Assembly: GCA_002163155.1 (NCBI GenBank)
Contig: MAAO01000007.1
Span: 62,001 to 126,000 of the forward strand
DNA: 64,000 nucleotides
Source: Halobacteriovorax marinus
GTDB taxonomy: Bacteria; Bdellovibrionota; Bacteriovoracia; Bacteriovoracales; Bacteriovoracaceae
Reading direction: 5' to 3'
Shown: in pieces, positions 1 to 8,565 of the stretch
Position numbering within the stretch: position 1 is the first letter of the stretch
Layout of the letters: the number at the start of each line of letters is the position of its first letter
Position numbers and translations under genes: made by a program
The notes under the pieces: generated by a model
Database searches by the model: none
Seen by the model: the letters and a program-made list of their open reading frames with translations, nothing else
Told to the model about the DNA's origin: nothing

Positions 1-738
1 AAATATTTTTGTTGCTCCCAACCTTTCAAAAAATGTGATTGTTTCTTCGAGATCAGTAATATGTCCAGCTGCGAAGACTTTTCCTCCACCATCTCCCCAT
101 ATTTCAGAATCTTTTGAAAGAATTGCTTTTAATGCTTCTCTGTCTCCACTTTTTACATGTTCGTAAAATTTTATAATAATCTCTTCTGCATTTATTGGGG
201 GAGGACTAAAATTCTTCTTTTCTGAACTTATGGCCGCTCTTGCTCTTTGAGCAACTTTCCTACAAGTCGGTACTTCCTTATTTAAGAATTCAGAAATCTC
301 TTTAAAAGAGTAATCAAATACTTCATTTAAGAGATAAACGACTCTCTGTTCGGGAGATAGCTTTTCAATAAGGAGAAGAAAGGATGTTGTGAGACTTTCT
401 GCTAAAACAGTTTGCTCTTCAGGTGATATCTCTCTTGATAAGTTATCCCAAGCTTGCAGACTTTCAGGAACTTCATCAGGAAGCCATATACCGGGGTATA
501 CTTCTCTTCTCTTGTAAGCAGATTTTAAGTAGTTGATGGCCTTATTAGAACAAACCTTTGTGAGCCACGCTTTATGATTAATGATGTCGCTAATAGATGC
601 TTTTTCATACTCTAGGAACGTATCGTGAACGATTTCTTCTGCCTCTGCAAGATTTCCAAGCATCCTGAAGGCTACAGACATCATGTAGGGTTTAAATTGA
701 ATATATAATTTTTCTGAAGAATATTTTTGTTTTTTCAT
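1..738 (-). CDS. ECF41-type RNA polymerase sigma factor (3' end outside window)
   Basis: This is the N-terminal part of an alternative sigma factor that runs off the left edge. Region 2 has the typical AEEIVHDTF stretch near residue 35, and region 4 has LSPEQRVVYLLNE with a following HTH. After region 4 comes WLPDEVPES-like linker sequence (between regions 2 and 4) and then a SnoaL-like C-terminal extension containing DGGGK. The WLPEP-like and DGGGK motifs are hallmarks of the ECF41 group, in which the fused SnoaL-like domain replaces a separate anti-sigma factor. The divergent azoreductase is the likely target: ECF41 genes usually sit beside oxidoreductase or carboxymuconolactone-decarboxylase genes. 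The ATG at 738 has no Shine-Dalgarno and lies only a few bases after the predicted transcription start. Family assignment is secure; the inducing signal is unknown. Confidence 0.9.
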   Translation of the reverse strand, partial: MKKQKYSSEKLYIQFKPYMMSVAFRMLGNLAEAEEIVHDTFLEYEKASISDIINHKAWLTKVCSNKAINYLKSAYKRREVYPGIWLPDEVPESLQAWDNLSREISPEEQTVLAESLTTSFLLLIEKLSPEQRVVYLLNEVFDYSFKEISEFLNKEVPTCRKVAQRARAAISSEKKNFSPPPINAEEIIIKFYEHVKSGDREALKAILSKDSEIWGDGGGKVFAAGHITDLEETITFFERLGATKIF

Positions 739-750
739 AAGTATAGCTAA

Positions 751-777
751 GACAATTTAGACTGTTAAAACGTGACA
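751..777 (-). promoter_or_regulatory. ECF41-type promoter of the sigma gene
   Basis: Read on the minus strand this is TGTCACG, 16 nt, TGTC. The ECF41 consensus is TGTCACA-N16-CGTC. It points into the sigma gene and mirrors the promoter of the divergent azoreductase, so the sigma factor probably activates its own gene. The start codon at 738 follows within about a dozen bases, so the mRNA leader would be nearly absent. Confidence 0.65.
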
Positions 778-809
778 ACCTAAATAGATATTCATTAATT
801 AGGAAGTCA

Positions 810-836
810 TGTCACAAACTTTACTCCTATTTTGTC
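810..836 (+). promoter_or_regulatory. ECF41-type promoter of the azoreductase gene
   Basis: TGTCACA, 16 nt, then TGTC: a full match to the ECF41 -35 element and three of four bases of its CGTC -10 element. The predicted start lies about 30 bases before the azoreductase ATG, leaving room for its AGGAG ribosome site. The same arrangement occurs on the opposite strand 33 bases away. Confidence 0.7.
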
Positions 837-875
837 TCATTGTAACAACTGACCTTTTCATTAGGAGAATTTATC

Positions 876-1487
876 ATGAAAAACATTTTATATATCAAAT
901 CTAGTCCACGAGGAGATGAATCATTTAGCACTAAACTTGCAGACGAATTATTTAAGAAGCTTCTTTCAAAGCACGGTAAGTTAAATATCACAAAACTAGA
1001 CTTTGCTGAGAATCCTCCAAGCCATTTATCTGGACAACATCTAGGAGCAATGTTTACTCCAATTGAACATCAATCACTTGAGCAAAAACTTTGTATGGAA
1101 GAATCTAACAGCTATGTGGAGCAGCTTAAAAACAATGACATTATCATTATTAGTTATCCAGTGTGGAACTTCTTAGTTCCTTCATGTTTAAAGGCCTGGA
1201 TTGATCAGATTGTCAGAGCAGGTGTGACATTCCAGTATAATGGACATACTCCAGAGGGACTTATCACCGATAAATTGGTCTACCTTGTACTTGCCCGAGG
1301 AGGAATGTACCCCGATTATTTTGATAATAAAGTTGAATCACTCTATGATTTTTCAATTGATTACATGAAAACTGTCTTAAATTATATTGGAATGAAAGAT
1401 GTGACAGTTATTAAAGCTGAAGGTCTGGCCATCCCTGATATTAAAGATCAGGCCATGGAGAAAGCTATTGAGTCTATTCAACTTTAA
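876..1487 (+). CDS. azoR: FMN-dependent NADH:quinone oxidoreductase / azoreductase
   Basis: A 203-residue flavodoxin-fold protein of normal AzoR (AcpD) length. Such enzymes use NADH and bound FMN for two-electron reduction of quinones, azo dyes and other electrophiles in the cytoplasm. The N-terminal FMN phosphate loop reads SSPRGDESFS, and the family stretch PVWNFLVPSCLKAWIDQIVR lies near residues 95-115, followed by GVTFQY. A good TAGGAGAA ribosome site precedes the ATG. It is divergent from the ECF41 sigma gene and has a matching ECF41 promoter, so it is probably the direct target in a response to quinone or electrophile stress. The family call is strong; the physiological substrate is unknown. 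Confidence 0.92.
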   Translation: MKNILYIKSSPRGDESFSTKLADELFKKLLSKHGKLNITKLDFAENPPSHLSGQHLGAMFTPIEHQSLEQKLCMEESNSYVEQLKNNDIIIISYPVWNFLVPSCLKAWIDQIVRAGVTFQYNGHTPEGLITDKLVYLVLARGGMYPDYFDNKVESLYDFSIDYMKTVLNYIGMKDVTVIKAEGLAIPDIKDQAMEKAIESIQL

Positions 1488-1512
1488 TGAGTTGTGGGGC
1501 TTTGATGAAACT

Positions 1513-3288
1513 CTAAAGGTACTTTGCAAGATAAGTAGCAGCTAAGGCCTCTGCTTCTATCTTTTCACTAGGACTTAATTTATTAAAAGACTTTGCTGCA
1601 TACTTTAAGGCCTTCTGATTTTTTCTCTTATTATGTGTTGCAAGCCTATACCAAGCGTAAGCAACTTTATAATCTTTCTTTATTCCTAAACCTTTATAGT
1701 AGAAACTACCCATTCCATAGGCGGCTTCAATAATGCCACTTTCAATGGAGCGTAGGTACCACTCTTTTGAAAGTTTATAGTCTCTATAGGTTTTTGAACC
1801 ATAGGCCAACTCCCATGCGTAGCTATAGGGCATGACTTTATAATTCGCCTCAGCTCCTACCTTTGCCCAATACATTTTCTTCTCTTCATTAGCTAAGCTC
1901 TTGTCACACTTTCCTCTATAGATTTGATAGAGCTTTGAGGCCGAATAGAGTTTGCCCTCTTTAGCTGCAATAGCATGAAGTTTTAAAGCGACCTTACAAT
2001 CTTTTTGAGTTCCTCTGCCGTACTGATAGAAAGAGGCCAGGTTACTAGCGGCACTATAGTTATTGTTAATGGTTGCCCGTTCATAGTATTTAAAAGCTTT
2101 GTGATCATCTCTAAGCGTACCAAGACCTTTATCGTAACAATAGGCCAGTTCAAAAAGAGAGTAGCCATTAGTTGTATTTCTAGCTGCACTGGCCCAAGAG
2201 AAAGCTATGTCATTATTTACTTTAACGCCTCTTCCATGTCTGTAGATTCTTGCAAGAATTCCATAGGCGGTATGATCACCTAATATCGCTGCGTGCAGGG
2301 CATATTCATGATGTAGTTCTGCGTTCTTAAATCCTTCGTCATTGTAGATAAGAGAAATATTTCGATATGATGTGGCCCAGCCTCTCTTGGCGGCTTGCTG
2401 GTAATATTCAAGTGCTTTCACTTTATTTTTCTTTCCAAAAAATCCATTACTATATCTGTAGCCCATGGAATTAAAACAGCGAGGGTTACCTAGCGAGGCA
2501 CATTTTCTAAAGTTCTCAACTTGTTTGTTCTTATTCTCTCCTAAGAGTCCACCTAACTTGTAGGCAAGAGCTATTTCATTAAATCCTTCAGCATTACCAA
2601 GTTTAGCTGCTTTTTGATAGGCGGTTAATGATTTTGTCTTTTTTTGATTTTGATAAAGTACCTTTCCCAGAAGTTCATAAACATGATGATTTTTTGGAAG
2701 TGCTTTAACTAATGCGAGCGCACTGTCTTCTATAGAGTCTAGTGAGTAAGTTAGGTTTGAATTATTTTCGCGGAACTTATTTAATATCAACTTTATTTGA
2801 ACTTCTGCTAAGAGTGCATAGGGTGAGCTCTCATTTTTAAGAAGACCCATAAGCTCTTCACTTGAACTCACTTTCAAGAATTTCTTTTGATAAAGAAATT
2901 TGAGCTTTTCATATCTTTGTTTGGCATCAAAGCCACCTCTTTTTGCACATGACTTTAAAAGGACGAGACTCTTTTTTAAATTAAAAGCAGACTTAGTTAA
3001 TAGGTAGGTAGAGAGATTGTAGAGAAGTTGCCACTGGCCAGCTTTAAGAGCTTTAGCATATTTATTTTTGACTAACTTATCTTTGAAGTGTGGCAGAAGT
3101 TTAGTGGGTAAGATGGAGTTAAGAGTTTTTTTGTTCTGATCCTTATAATCTCTTTGAAAGGAGCTTTGATTGAATTCATTGTTTAATTCATTTTGAACAT
3201 TATCTTGGGATCTCTCATCACTAACTTGAGTGGCATGGGCCGAGATACTTAATAGAAATATAATAATGAGTTTTACCAATTTAATCAT
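1513..3288 (-). CDS. Secreted Sel1-repeat protein
   Basis: A 591-residue protein with a clear signal peptide (MIKLVKLIIIFLLSISAHA), so it is exported to the periplasm. From about residue 195 onward it consists of Sel1-type TPR repeats, seen as recurring A..YY..A...G....LG..Y..G.G segments (for example GFFGKKNKVKALEYYQQAA, and GLGIKKDYKVAYAWYRLA near the C-terminus). Sel1 repeats are alpha/alpha solenoids that scaffold protein-protein contacts. It stands alone, convergent with azoR and upstream of a solute-binding protein gene that also reads leftward. No catalytic domain is visible and the partner is unknown. Confidence 0.88.
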   Translation of the reverse strand: MIKLVKLIIIFLLSISAHATQVSDERSQDNVQNELNNEFNQSSFQRDYKDQNKKTLNSILPTKLLPHFKDKLVKNKYAKALKAGQWQLLYNLSTYLLTKSAFNLKKSLVLLKSCAKRGGFDAKQRYEKLKFLYQKKFLKVSSSEELMGLLKNESSPYALLAEVQIKLILNKFRENNSNLTYSLDSIEDSALALVKALPKNHHVYELLGKVLYQNQKKTKSLTAYQKAAKLGNAEGFNEIALAYKLGGLLGENKNKQVENFRKCASLGNPRCFNSMGYRYSNGFFGKKNKVKALEYYQQAAKRGWATSYRNISLIYNDEGFKNAELHHEYALHAAILGDHTAYGILARIYRHGRGVKVNNDIAFSWASAARNTTNGYSLFELAYCYDKGLGTLRDDHKAFKYYERATINNNYSAASNLASFYQYGRGTQKDCKVALKLHAIAAKEGKLYSASKLYQIYRGKCDKSLANEEKKMYWAKVGAEANYKVMPYSYAWELAYGSKTYRDYKLSKEWYLRSIESGIIEAAYGMGSFYYKGLGIKKDYKVAYAWYRLATHNKRKNQKALKYAAKSFNKLSPSEKIEAEALAATYLAKYL

Positions 3289-3456
3289 AGTGAAATCCTT
3301 CGTTTTTTAAGTATAAGCATATAATTGAAACCAGCCTAATCATTAATTGATACTATTTCAGGTAGTTATGAAGAAATTTGAACTGGGGATAAGTTCTCAG
3401 GCTCAGTTGGTAGGATTCTGTAATATAAATGGAAGGAGAACTTTAGTTTACCAAGT

Positions 3457-3481
3457 AATCCAATCTCAGAGGGGTTGGATT
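3457..3481. repeat. 7-bp inverted repeat between two leftward genes
   Basis: AATCCAA, 11 bases, TTGGATT. It lies just after the stop of the solute-binding protein gene at 3491 (leftward transcription), so it may be a weak terminator, but no T-tract follows on that strand. The rest of the 3289-3490 gap holds only a 38-codon open frame at 3368-3484 with a poor ribosome site, which I do not call a gene. Confidence 0.3.
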
Positions 3482-3490
3482 TAAGTTGAG

Positions 3491-4234
3491 CTATAAGAAA
3501 TTATACTTTTTCAGAATGCTCTTATATTTTTCAGATTTAACAAATTCTTTAATGCTATTGTTAAAAGAAGTTATTACCTCTTTATCAATGTTAGATTTTT
3601 TAGAAAAGGCTAAGTAGCAAGGCCCATCGTCAATTTTAGTTCTATGGAATATGATTTCGTTTTGGACTCCAAGCTCTTTAGCCTTCGAGTATATTACGGC
3701 CTTATTTCCTATTGCAATATCTATTCTTTCGGCCAAAAGGACTTTGATAAGTTGTGTTTCATTTTTTACAAAGGTCTTACTAAGAAAAGTTGCATTGTCA
3801 TAAGTTGCTCCATGTGAATATCCCCTGACGTTTGCAAAATTATATTTTTTAAGTTTATTAAGATTACCTTCAAAGAAAATTTCATCTCTTGTTTTTTTAT
3901 AAATGATGGAACTAGATTCGTAAATGTGGGGAATATCGAGATAGTGGGCATACTTCTCTCTTTCCTTAGATTTTATGTAAAGGATTACCATGTCGATTTC
4001 ACCAGAGGAGATATAATTTATTACTCTAGCAAATGGGTAGCGCTTGTAGATTAAGTTGTGACCAAGTTTATTGGCAAGTTGTTCTGCAATCTCAATCGAT
4101 GCTCCGTACATTTTATTATCTTTCTCAAAATAGTATGGATAGTAATCTTTATCACTAATTCCAACATTTATTTCCATTGAATAAGAAGATAGGCAGAAGT
4201 TTATAAATATAAGAAAAATTAGTGAAGTTTTCAT
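3491..4234 (-). CDS. Periplasmic solute-binding protein, family 3 (amino-acid type)
   Basis: A 247-residue protein with a signal peptide ending near SSYSM. Typical family 3 features follow: an opening strand INVGISDKDYYPYYF, then GASIEIAEQLANKLGHNL, RYPFARVINYISSGEIDMVI, and a closing IKEFVKSEKYKSILKKY. Such proteins capture polar amino acids or related small ligands and hand them to an ABC permease or a sensor. No permease or ATPase gene is adjacent. Orphan family 3 proteins of this size are common in Bdellovibrio-like bacteria, where their role is largely unassigned. A second, divergent copy lies at 6297. The ligand cannot be predicted. Confidence 0.88.
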   Translation of the reverse strand: MKTSLIFLIFINFCLSSYSMEINVGISDKDYYPYYFEKDNKMYGASIEIAEQLANKLGHNLIYKRYPFARVINYISSGEIDMVILYIKSKEREKYAHYLDIPHIYESSSIIYKKTRDEIFFEGNLNKLKKYNFANVRGYSHGATYDNATFLSKTFVKNETQLIKVLLAERIDIAIGNKAVIYSKAKELGVQNEIIFHRTKIDDGPCYLAFSKKSNIDKEVITSFNNSIKEFVKSEKYKSILKKYNFL

Positions 4235-4537
4235 TTGATCCTTGTGTATAAAAATATTATATCATTTATTTTATGACATCCTATTATTTGAATATTGTGC
4301 AAGTTGAGACGAAACTTGTTTGGTTTGTTTTATCAATTCAATCATAAGCATCCACTTGTAAAATTGAAGGCTTGCGTCTTACTTTTCTTATCTCAATGCA
4401 GGTAATAGGGGAGTAAAGTAATATAGTGAGTATTTAATGGGTCATCTTTTTACGAAAAGTACCTAGTTCTTTCCAATTTTCTTATCTTTAGCAATTTAGG
4501 AAAGGCTTAAGAAAATATCCCATGTTACCTTATTGTT
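4235..4537. other. Intergenic region upstream of two divergent genes
   Basis: About 300 bases of AT-rich sequence between the divergent binding-protein and AraC-type genes. It must hold both promoters, but I see no convincing -35/-10 pair, no RNA gene and no open frame worth reporting. A CGTCTT at 4374 lacks the -35 partner seen in the ECF promoters further on. Confidence 0.4.
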
Positions 4538-5425
4538 ATGAAATCAATAACGAAACAAAACGATCACAGACAACAAATCAACAAGGCCTTTGAGTTTTTT
4601 AGAAACCATCTTTCAGAGAAAGTTTCTCTGGAAGAACTTGCTAGAAATTGTGGAGCTTCTCAGTATCACTTTATAAGAATTTTTAATGCTTATACGGGTG
4701 AGACTCCTTTCAATTATCTAAGGCGAGAAAGAGTTGTCCAGGCGATGATTCTTCTTACTGAAACCGAAATGTCTGTGACAGATATTGCTTTAAGTGTGGG
4801 CTTTGATGCTTCAACTTCATTAAATAAAGCATTTAAGAAAATATCAAATTACAACCCTTCAGAATTTAGAAATTTAGAAAAAGATCAAAGAAAAGAGCTC
4901 ATCTATAAATTTAGTATGACCCCAAAAACTAAGGAAATTATTATGACTTTTAATATGGATTTAGAACCAGAATTTATTACAAGAAATGAAACATTTATTT
5001 ATTCTACGAGAGCTGTCGGCGGAGAGTTTAGAGATGTGGCTCCAATCGCTTGGGGAAAATTATTAGAAGTATTACCTAAGATAAAAATAGACTTAAGTGA
5101 GTCTAGTTTTATGGGGGTAGGGAGTATGTACGCTGAAGACACAAAGAAAGTTTGTGACTATCAAGCAGCAATTTCAGTATCAGAAAGTGTTGAACTCTCT
5201 ATTGAAGGGCTTTCAAGGGAAGTTATACCCAAGGGGAAGTACGCAAAATTTATCCTTAAAGGATCTTACGATAATATATGGATCGCTTTTGATAAGGCCT
5301 ATGAAGTTATTGGCAATCTTGGTTTAGAGCTCGCAGACATTCCTTGTCTTGAAAATTATCTAAACGACCCTCAAGTAACTCCAGAGAAAGACCTAGTAAC
5401 TGAAATTCTAATTCCTCTTAAATAA
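4538..5425 (+). CDS. AraC-family regulator with GyrI-like effector domain
   Basis: A 295-residue regulator. Residues 10-110 form the two-HTH AraC/XylS DNA-binding domain (LSEKVSLEELARNCGASQYH, then VTDIALSVGFDASTSLNKAFKK). Residues ~140-295 form a GyrI-like/effector-binding domain with the RAVGG and FILKGSYDNIWIAFDKAYE elements. This N-HTH plus C-GyrI order matches the Rob/SoxS-related group, which senses small hydrophobic or cationic compounds. The gene is 16 bp upstream of the MBL-fold gene at 5442 and probably cotranscribed. No good ribosome site precedes the ATG at 4538, but no better start exists. Confidence 0.9.
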   Translation: MKSITKQNDHRQQINKAFEFFRNHLSEKVSLEELARNCGASQYHFIRIFNAYTGETPFNYLRRERVVQAMILLTETEMSVTDIALSVGFDASTSLNKAFKKISNYNPSEFRNLEKDQRKELIYKFSMTPKTKEIIMTFNMDLEPEFITRNETFIYSTRAVGGEFRDVAPIAWGKLLEVLPKIKIDLSESSFMGVGSMYAEDTKKVCDYQAAISVSESVELSIEGLSREVIPKGKYAKFILKGSYDNIWIAFDKAYEVIGNLGLELADIPCLENYLNDPQVTPEKDLVTEILIPLK

Positions 5426-5441
5426 GTATTGGAGATTACCA

Positions 5442-6161
5442 ATGAGTTACCCTGACGTTCTTCCCCACGACTTACCTAATCTTATAGCAGAAGATTTATT
5501 TGTCGTTCATGGTTGTGTAAAGCCTAATGCTGCCATTCGTTTTTCTAGAAATATGACCATTGTTCGTGATCAGGGAAAGCTGACGCTGATTAACCCTGTG
5601 CGAATGAATGAGGAAGGACTTTTGGCCTTAGAAGAACTTGGAGAAATCGCTCATGTTCTACGGCTAGGTTCTATGCACGGGATGGATGATCAATTCTATG
5701 TGGATCGATATAAGACGAGCTTTTGGTCATTTGAAGGAGGAGTTACTTATACCACTCCTTCCATTACCCATGTACTTACTGAAGGTGGAGAACTTCCATT
5801 TTCTGGGGGCAAGCTCATTGCCTTTGACCATTTAAATGAGCCTGAGGGTGCGATTCTTTTGGAGCGCTCCAAGGGAATACTTCTCACCTGCGATGCCATT
5901 CAAAGTTATTCAACATTTCCACATCAGCCTCAAACTAATTGGTTAGCAAAACGCATGTTACCGCTGATTGGCTTTCCCTGTGAAACTGTCATCAGTAAAA
6001 TGTGGTTGAAGCTTGCGGTTAACGACAAATCTGGCATAAAGGGTGAATTTGAAAGATTATTAAAACTCGACTTTGATCAGCTGATTAGCGCTCATGGTAC
6101 ATTTGTCCCTAAGAATGCACATGCTGAAGTTGAGCAAGCTTTTAAAAATAAATTCGCTTAA
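5442..6161 (+). CDS. Metallo-beta-lactamase-fold-like protein
   Basis: A 239-residue cytoplasmic protein without a signal peptide. It shows the layout of an MBL-fold hydrolase-like domain: an opening pair of strands with RNMTIVRDQGKLTLINPVR, then LRLGSMHGMDDQFYVDRY where the metal motif would lie, LLTCDAIQSY in the place of the late Asp metal ligand, and a final LISAHGTFV with a His. The classical HxHxDH motif is not intact, so metal binding and activity are uncertain; it resembles the DUF4336-like branch. It follows the AraC/GyrI regulator by 16 bp with a GGAG ribosome site, so the regulator may control its own operon. Confidence 0.65.
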   Translation: MSYPDVLPHDLPNLIAEDLFVVHGCVKPNAAIRFSRNMTIVRDQGKLTLINPVRMNEEGLLALEELGEIAHVLRLGSMHGMDDQFYVDRYKTSFWSFEGGVTYTTPSITHVLTEGGELPFSGGKLIAFDHLNEPEGAILLERSKGILLTCDAIQSYSTFPHQPQTNWLAKRMLPLIGFPCETVISKMWLKLAVNDKSGIKGEFERLLKLDFDQLISAHGTFVPKNAHAEVEQAFKNKFA

Positions 6162-6296
6162 TTATTATAAGGTAATAAGGGGAGAATCTTAACTCTAGAT
6201 TAACAAGAATGTTGAGAGTAAATTAAGATTTAAGAAGAAAATAAGCTTCAATAATGTGAGACAATAAACCATTTAAATCTAAGTGGAATATGAAAG

Positions 6297-7055
6297 ATGA
6301 AAAACATTATTGAAAAATTCTCTCTTTTCCTCGTTGCGATACTCTTAATCTGCAAAGCTAACGCAATTGAAACAGGAAAACTAAAGGCCGCTATTTTTCA
6401 TATAGCTCCTTGGGGTTATGTTAACTCTAACAAAAAAGTTGTAGGTATTGAATACGATATCATTAAGGCCATCTCAAGTGATATTAACGAAGAAATTGAA
6501 GTCGTTCTTGTTCCCTATAAGAGAATGATCAGTATGTTAGAGCATGGAGATGCGGACTTTTCAATATTCTTTAGAAGTGAGAAGTCGGAAAATGTTGGTA
6601 TTCCTCTGGTGAAATGGGGAGAGCTAGATATCATCGTCATAGGTTTGAAGAATAATCATATCAGATCATATAGTGATTTAAGCAATCAGCGCATTGCTGT
6701 TAGGCTTGGTGGTTACTTTGACGATCGTTTTGACCAAGACCAGTCTCTTCGAAAGATAACCTATGCAAATTATGCTGATGGAATTAAGTCTTTAAAGAAA
6801 ATTGAAGTGACTGCCATTGTGGGAACAGCAGCAACTTTATACTACGAATTTAAAAAACAAGGTATTTCTATTTCAGAGCTTGGTCAGCCTTTTCTTTTAA
6901 GTCATAAAGAAGATTGGCTACATTTTTCTAAGTTGTCCAAAAGAGCAAATAAACAAAGAAAAATCAAAAATTCAGTAAAAAAACTCATTGAGAATGGAAC
7001 TTTCAATGAAATATTTTCTACTTACTTACCTAAGGAGTGGGAACATAAGAAATAG
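6297..7055 (+). CDS. Periplasmic solute-binding protein, family 3
   Basis: A 252-residue secreted protein: signal peptide of about 23 residues ending KANA, then LKAAIFHIAPWGYVNSNKKVVGIEYDIIKAIS, VPYKRMISMLEHGDADFSIFF and a central NQRIAVRLGGYFDDRF hinge region typical of family 3 binding proteins. The second lobe contains VTAIVGTAATLYYEFKKQG. Like the protein at 3491 it has no adjacent transporter. Such orphan binding proteins may feed distant permeases or serve as sensors; the ligand is unknown. Confidence 0.85.
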   Translation: MKNIIEKFSLFLVAILLICKANAIETGKLKAAIFHIAPWGYVNSNKKVVGIEYDIIKAISSDINEEIEVVLVPYKRMISMLEHGDADFSIFFRSEKSENVGIPLVKWGELDIIVIGLKNNHIRSYSDLSNQRIAVRLGGYFDDRFDQDQSLRKITYANYADGIKSLKKIEVTAIVGTAATLYYEFKKQGISISELGQPFLLSHKEDWLHFSKLSKRANKQRKIKNSVKKLIENGTFNEIFSTYLPKEWEHKK

Positions 7056-7088
7056 TGTTTCCACCAGATTTGTCTAAAATTAATTAAA

Positions 7089-7119
7089 TTTCGTCTTTTC
7101 TCCATCCATTGCGTCTTAG
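7089..7119 (+). promoter_or_regulatory. Shared direct-repeat ECF-like promoter of arsH
   Basis: TTTCGTCTTTTCT, 10 nt, CGTCTTAG. The same 13-mer, spacing and 8-mer recur at 8498 before the flavoprotein gene. CGTC is a typical ECF -10 core; the upstream copy would be the -35, with the two CGTCTT units exactly 20 bp apart. The SigZ-like factor encoded between the two sites is the natural candidate. Its predicted start leaves about 45 bases to the arsH ATG. Confidence 0.6.
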
Positions 7120-7168
7120 AAGTAGATGCAAGTTAGATTGTTAAATCTAAATAAAAAATGGAGAAAAT

Positions 7169-7828
7169 ATGAATTATTTAGAAAGTGAAACCTTTGAAGT
7201 CATTCCGACACAGACCTTGAAATACGAGCACAGGCCACGGGTCTTAATTCTCTATGGATCATTGAGGGATAGGTCTTTTAGTAGGCTGGCAGCTGAAGAG
7301 TCTGGGCGCATACTTGAAAAAATGGGAGCAGAGGTTAAGTTCTTTAATCCCGATGGACTGCCTATCTATGATGGTTCTCGTTCCGCTGAACATGCCAAGG
7401 TGCTTGAGTTGAGAGAGCTTATTATTTGGTCTGAAGCGCAAGTTTGGTCTTCACCAGAGTTGCACGGAAATATGTCAGGTCTTATGAAGACACAAGTTGA
7501 TTGGATGCCTTTATCTGTTGGTGCCATAAGACCAACCCAGGGAAAAACTCTGGCGGTTATGCAAGTCTCTGGTGGATCGCAAAGTTTTAATGCCGTTAAT
7601 AATATGAGACTTTTAGGGAGATGGATGCGTATGTTAACTATCCCTAATCAATCTTCAATTGCTAAGGCCTATCAGGAATTTCACGAGGATGGAACCATGA
7701 AGGATACTTCTTTTAGGGATCGTATTGTGGATGTGATGGAAGAGCTTATGCGTTTTACTTATCTTACTCGTGAGCAAGGTGAATTTCTGGTAGATCGTTA
7801 TAGTGAGAGAAGGAAAAACAATAAATAA
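7169..7828 (+). CDS. arsH: ArsH-type NADPH-dependent FMN reductase
   Basis: A 219-residue flavodoxin-like reductase of normal ArsH length. Recognisable family stretches are [21 protein letters not shown] (FMN phosphate loop), [20 protein letters not shown], and [21 protein letters not shown]. ArsH proteins oxidise organoarsenicals or reduce metals and quinones and confer resistance to organoarsenic compounds. A TGGAGAA ribosome site precedes the ATG. It is convergent with a SigZ-like sigma gene and shares an upstream motif with the flavoprotein-MFS operon at 8566, which points to one arsenic or metalloid response. Confidence 0.93.
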   Translation: MNYLESETFEVIPTQTLKYEHRPRVLILYGSLRDRSFSRLAAEESGRILEKMGAEVKFFNPDGLPIYDGSRSAEHAKVLELRELIIWSEAQVWSSPELHGNMSGLMKTQVDWMPLSVGAIRPTQGKTLAVMQVSGGSQSFNAVNNMRLLGRWMRMLTIPNQSSIAKAYQEFHEDGTMKDTSFRDRIVDVMEELMRFTYLTREQGEFLVDRYSERRKNNK

Positions 7829-7845
7829 CTTTGTAAGATAAGACT

Positions 7846-8394
7846 CTACTTACAAACATTGCAACTCTTAGGTTTTTCTTCGAAATCGATGATATTGCCA
7901 TCTTTATCAAGAGACATAGTGCAACAGTTCTCGAAAAGGGCCCTGAGTTCCTCACGTCCTTTTTTTACACGAGACTTAAGGGTTGTATATTTTATTCCCT
8001 TTGCTTCTGCGTAAGCCTTTTGCGATTCGCCATCAAGATCTATTGCTGTAAGTAACTCACAAGTCTCTTTAGGTAATTCTCTTATGAAGGGTTCAATACA
8101 TTTTGATAATTCTTTCTGTGCGTCTTCACTCTCTTCTGTGAAGATGAGTTTTTCATCAAGCATTTCATTGGTGTATTTTCCATTTCTTCGGTAGTGATCG
8201 ATAATGGCATTGTTGGCCACTTGAAAGATCCACGACTTGATACTTTCTTGTGAATTAATCTTATGGAGATTTTGAAATGTTTTAATCAAAACTTCCTGGA
8301 GTAGGTCTTCTGCGTCTGTAGGATTAGCTATTTTAGAATGAATAAATCCCTTTAGACCTAATTTGTATTCACCCCAAACTTTTTCAATCTGCAT
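7846..8394 (-). CDS. SigZ-like ECF sigma factor with Cys-rich C-terminus
   Basis: A 182-residue ECF sigma factor. Region 2 is FIHSKIANPTDAEDLLQEVLIKTFQNLHK with SWIFQVANNAIIDHYRR; region 4 is LPKETCELLTAIDLDGESQKAYAEAKGIKYTTLKSRVKKGREEL. The tail after region 4 holds CC near residue 156 and ends CNVCK, five cysteines that could bind a metal or metalloid, as in SigZ-type factors. No anti-sigma gene is adjacent, so the tail may itself be the sensor (inference). Ribosome site AAGGAG lies 6 bases before the ATG. It sits between two transcription units that share a CGTCTT direct-repeat promoter and probably drives both. Confidence 0.88.
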   Translation of the reverse strand: MQIEKVWGEYKLGLKGFIHSKIANPTDAEDLLQEVLIKTFQNLHKINSQESIKSWIFQVANNAIIDHYRRNGKYTNEMLDEKLIFTEESEDAQKELSKCIEPFIRELPKETCELLTAIDLDGESQKAYAEAKGIKYTTLKSRVKKGREELRALFENCCTMSLDKDGNIIDFEEKPKSCNVCK

Positions 8395-8497
8395 GTCATC
8401 TCCTTACCTTTTAAATACTATCATTTTTTCTTATTCAAAGGATGGATAAGTTCTCTAAGTTAAAAATGTTTCAATAATAACGATAAGTTAAACTTTT

Positions 8498-8528
8498 TTT
8501 CGTCTTTTCTAAACATTTTTCGTCTTAG
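8498..8528 (+). promoter_or_regulatory. Shared direct-repeat ECF-like promoter of flavoprotein-MFS operon
   Basis: TTTCGTCTTTTCT, 10 nt, CGTCTTAG: identical in both elements and in spacing to the site at 7089 before arsH, while the 10 bases between differ. Conservation of the ends but not the middle is what a two-part promoter predicts. The predicted start lies about 35 bases before the ATG at 8566. Confidence 0.6.
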
Positions 8529-8565
8529 GTATTGAAAGAAGAATTTTACAAAGAACGGAGTAGTT

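Noticed and set aside
4297-4330. Leftward CGTCTC near 4305 as a promoter for the binding-protein gene
   Set aside because: The nearest GAATT hexamer lies 23 nt upstream, which does not fit the pattern.
4374-4379. CGTCTT upstream of the AraC gene as another ECF promoter
   Set aside because: No GAAC/T hexamer at the required distance, and it lies more than 150 bases from the start codon.
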